Shown here: positions 22,701-22,828 of the stretch, one piece after another
Layout: each line of letters opens with the position of its first letter
How positions within the stretch are numbered: position 1 is the first letter of the stretch
Assembly (NCBI GenBank): GCA_030620115.1
Contig: JAUXFG010000057.1
Coordinates: 1-22,828, forward strand
Reading direction: 5' to 3'
DNA: 22,828 bases
DNA from: Candidatus Fermentibacterota bacterium
GTDB lineage: Bacteria; JAFGKV01
Program-made: the position numbers and the translations under genes
Notes under the pieces: generated by a model
The model's input: only the letters and a program-made list of their open reading frames with translations
Database searches by the model: none
Told to the model about the DNA's origin: nothing

Positions 22701-22783
22701 TGAACCTCATAGGATTCGCGGCGCTCCTGTTCACCTTTTTCGGTGTGACGTTTCTGCTCCCGGGCCTTCATAGTTATGGATAG
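19736..22783 (+). CDS. ccsBA: Fused cytochrome c biogenesis protein CcsB(ResB)-CcsA, system II
   Basis: 1015 residues; GGAGG is 7 nt before the ATG. This is the single-chain haem exporter and cytochrome c synthase of maturation system II, in the inner membrane, which attaches haem to CxxCH motifs of periplasmic c-type cytochromes. The ResB/CcsB half, about 1-545, has two N-terminal helix pairs with a conserved His near 80 (LLLLHMGVGLLLLG), a large periplasmic beta domain and a later helix (GTLLVLVAFLVFALRALL). A periplasmic linker, about 550-755, follows (SESGRIKPLLTLARD). The CcsA half, about 760-1015, holds His 889 (EIHILSTMTSY), the WWD haem-handling motif about 949-962 (WGRFWGWDPKEVWA) and His 1012 (GLHSYG). 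All key residues are present. Fusions of about 900-1100 residues are known in Bacteroidetes and epsilonproteobacteria. It implies c-type cytochromes encoded elsewhere; none is in this window. Confidence 0.93.
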   Translation: MIRMFVEPRTGFFLLIVLAVVLGLLTVLEASDAGPGAAGSTYHLYGAWWFVGLLLLLFVNVLGVALRRRLWRKPTLLLLHMGVGLLLLGAFLSWRFSVRGMMYLSEGEEGNALYGSGEYWIELARENGPIRRFSLPPPSPGAEGVSVPLGDGFGTAEIMGFLPNSMVRNIARIREDGRGVQAVELALGFQEMLLAKGWREKLEVSGVSVSLGEPGPASIATPTLEVWREGELRSFDLDLHEDLGGTLKTEDLTITVLEYHPDFRVGQEADHTRPPRNPALKVAVRVAQASPETLWVFSRFSGFITPKSPGISEIEFHMPRMNLVTIFLYPHPRHDGWKYALFRGEESRAGALAAGDTLCLVTTPHGPASLMVTSLYKSADIAPQPVPAPEGPAALSLGLQGFEEPLWLIEDGPEVVVPDDQGEIGVLWLTSSFPLPFVVRLEHAVREDYPNSTIPRVYRSQLLLGEKPGHLAPPQWLATNAPLLYKGWRIYQSEYGQEDGVSWSGLQFARDPGAGLAGIGTLLVLVAFLVFALRALLRRAGPAALVLLLFPLASADARALEPALDRLMVSESGRIKPLLTLARDQEIALGIDFPGSPLHGFLGFALNPSAWAEKRLLPVDAVLARELGVEAGGKVSVADVALVKERLEELAMRHHGGDPESARTTDAAHALLGRANALLRLEELIAVAPMGANSAEWAPPTREECPEWARAHWARIKQYYRQGNVAAAAMEAEALVGAQRERLHGLLPSPFKVNLELFWFGLQPRTLLPWIVLAVLMVYLLVSMGRAPAWCGQLGLVFLVLFQSILLAIWVVVAGRLPLLNSWEVYFLVLFLIPLIGLVVAWTTHMRSIATVAVVMTFLGSVGQRFLPAYGSVIKPPVAILQSPWREIHILSTMTSYALLFLSAGLSFYVLLRPQIREARRATYFSLLWGEVLLGLGIATGAAWAYFAWGRFWGWDPKEVWALIAWLLYAASLHGRVFGILGNRGWAVLNLIGFAALLFTFFGVTFLLPGLHSYG

Positions 22784-22798
22784 GGGGATGGGGATGGG

Positions 22799-22828
22799 GA
22801 TGGGGAGAAGATAGCGTTCAGCGTTCAG
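22799..22828 (+). repeat. 30-nt dispersed repeat with two heptads, copy 2, cut by the window end
   Basis: Matches 15423-15452 at 28 of 30 positions: GATGGGGAGAAGATAG, then GCGTTCA twice (22814-22827). It is preceded by GGGGAT tandem units from about 22784. The array may continue past the window. Confidence 0.72.

Overview
The window is chromosomal DNA, moderately GC-rich and densely coded, from a Gram-negative bacterium. The best guess is an uncultured lineage of the FCB group (Latescibacteria, Eisenbacteria, KSB1 and similar). That guess rests on three secreted proteins ending in a FlgD-like/type IX-like C-terminal sorting domain, on a PilX-like pilus protein, on a CcsB-CcsA fusion of cytochrome c maturation system II, and on intergenic DNA full of short dispersed repeats. 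No rRNA or marker protein is present, so the phylum is not proved. I found no tRNA, rRNA, CRISPR array, integrase or intact insertion sequence.

Layout. 50-3606: a PAS-GAF-GAF-PAS-HisKA-HATPase-receiver hybrid histidine kinase whose stop overlaps the start of a LysE-family exporter (ATGA). 3607-4211: noncoding, with heptad repeats, a 32-bp perfect palindrome and a good sigma-70-like promoter. 4212-9317: two secreted multidomain proteins 12 nt apart, a transglutaminase-like protein and an Ig-like-repeat protein, both with sorting domains. 9318-9723: repeats. 9724-10416: an unrecognised polytopic membrane protein with two cysteine pairs. 10417-10661: a convergent gap with a 40-bp and a 20-bp perfect palindrome. 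10662-12221 (minus): TPR protein fused to an HD-GYP c-di-GMP phosphodiesterase domain. 12222-13648: a 1.4-kb gap with repeats, then four 11-bp-spaced sequence units and a sigma-54-like promoter. 13649-15064: PilX-type prepilin-like protein, followed by a strong terminator. 15204-15350: a possible 48-aa one-helix membrane peptide. 15592-18178: secreted TPR protein and Tat-exported DUF362 protein. 18179-18673: repeats and a minus-strand terminator. 18674-19591 (minus): third sorting-domain protein, divergent from 19736-22783, the CcsBA cytochrome c synthase. The window ends inside another repeat.

Taken together the genes are mostly envelope-facing: sensing, c-di-GMP turnover, pilus assembly, surface or secreted proteins and periplasmic cytochrome c assembly. 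I do not see one coherent new gene system. The most unusual structure is intergenic: (i) four long perfect palindromes of three unrelated sequences, all centred on CATG; (ii) a dispersed family of 7-bp units of the form RCRTYSA; (iii) two copies of an inverted-repeat element, one of which forms the leader of a TPR gene. Starts at 4212, 9724, 12221 and 15592 were chosen downstream of the longest open frame because Shine-Dalgarno sequences and signal peptides support them.
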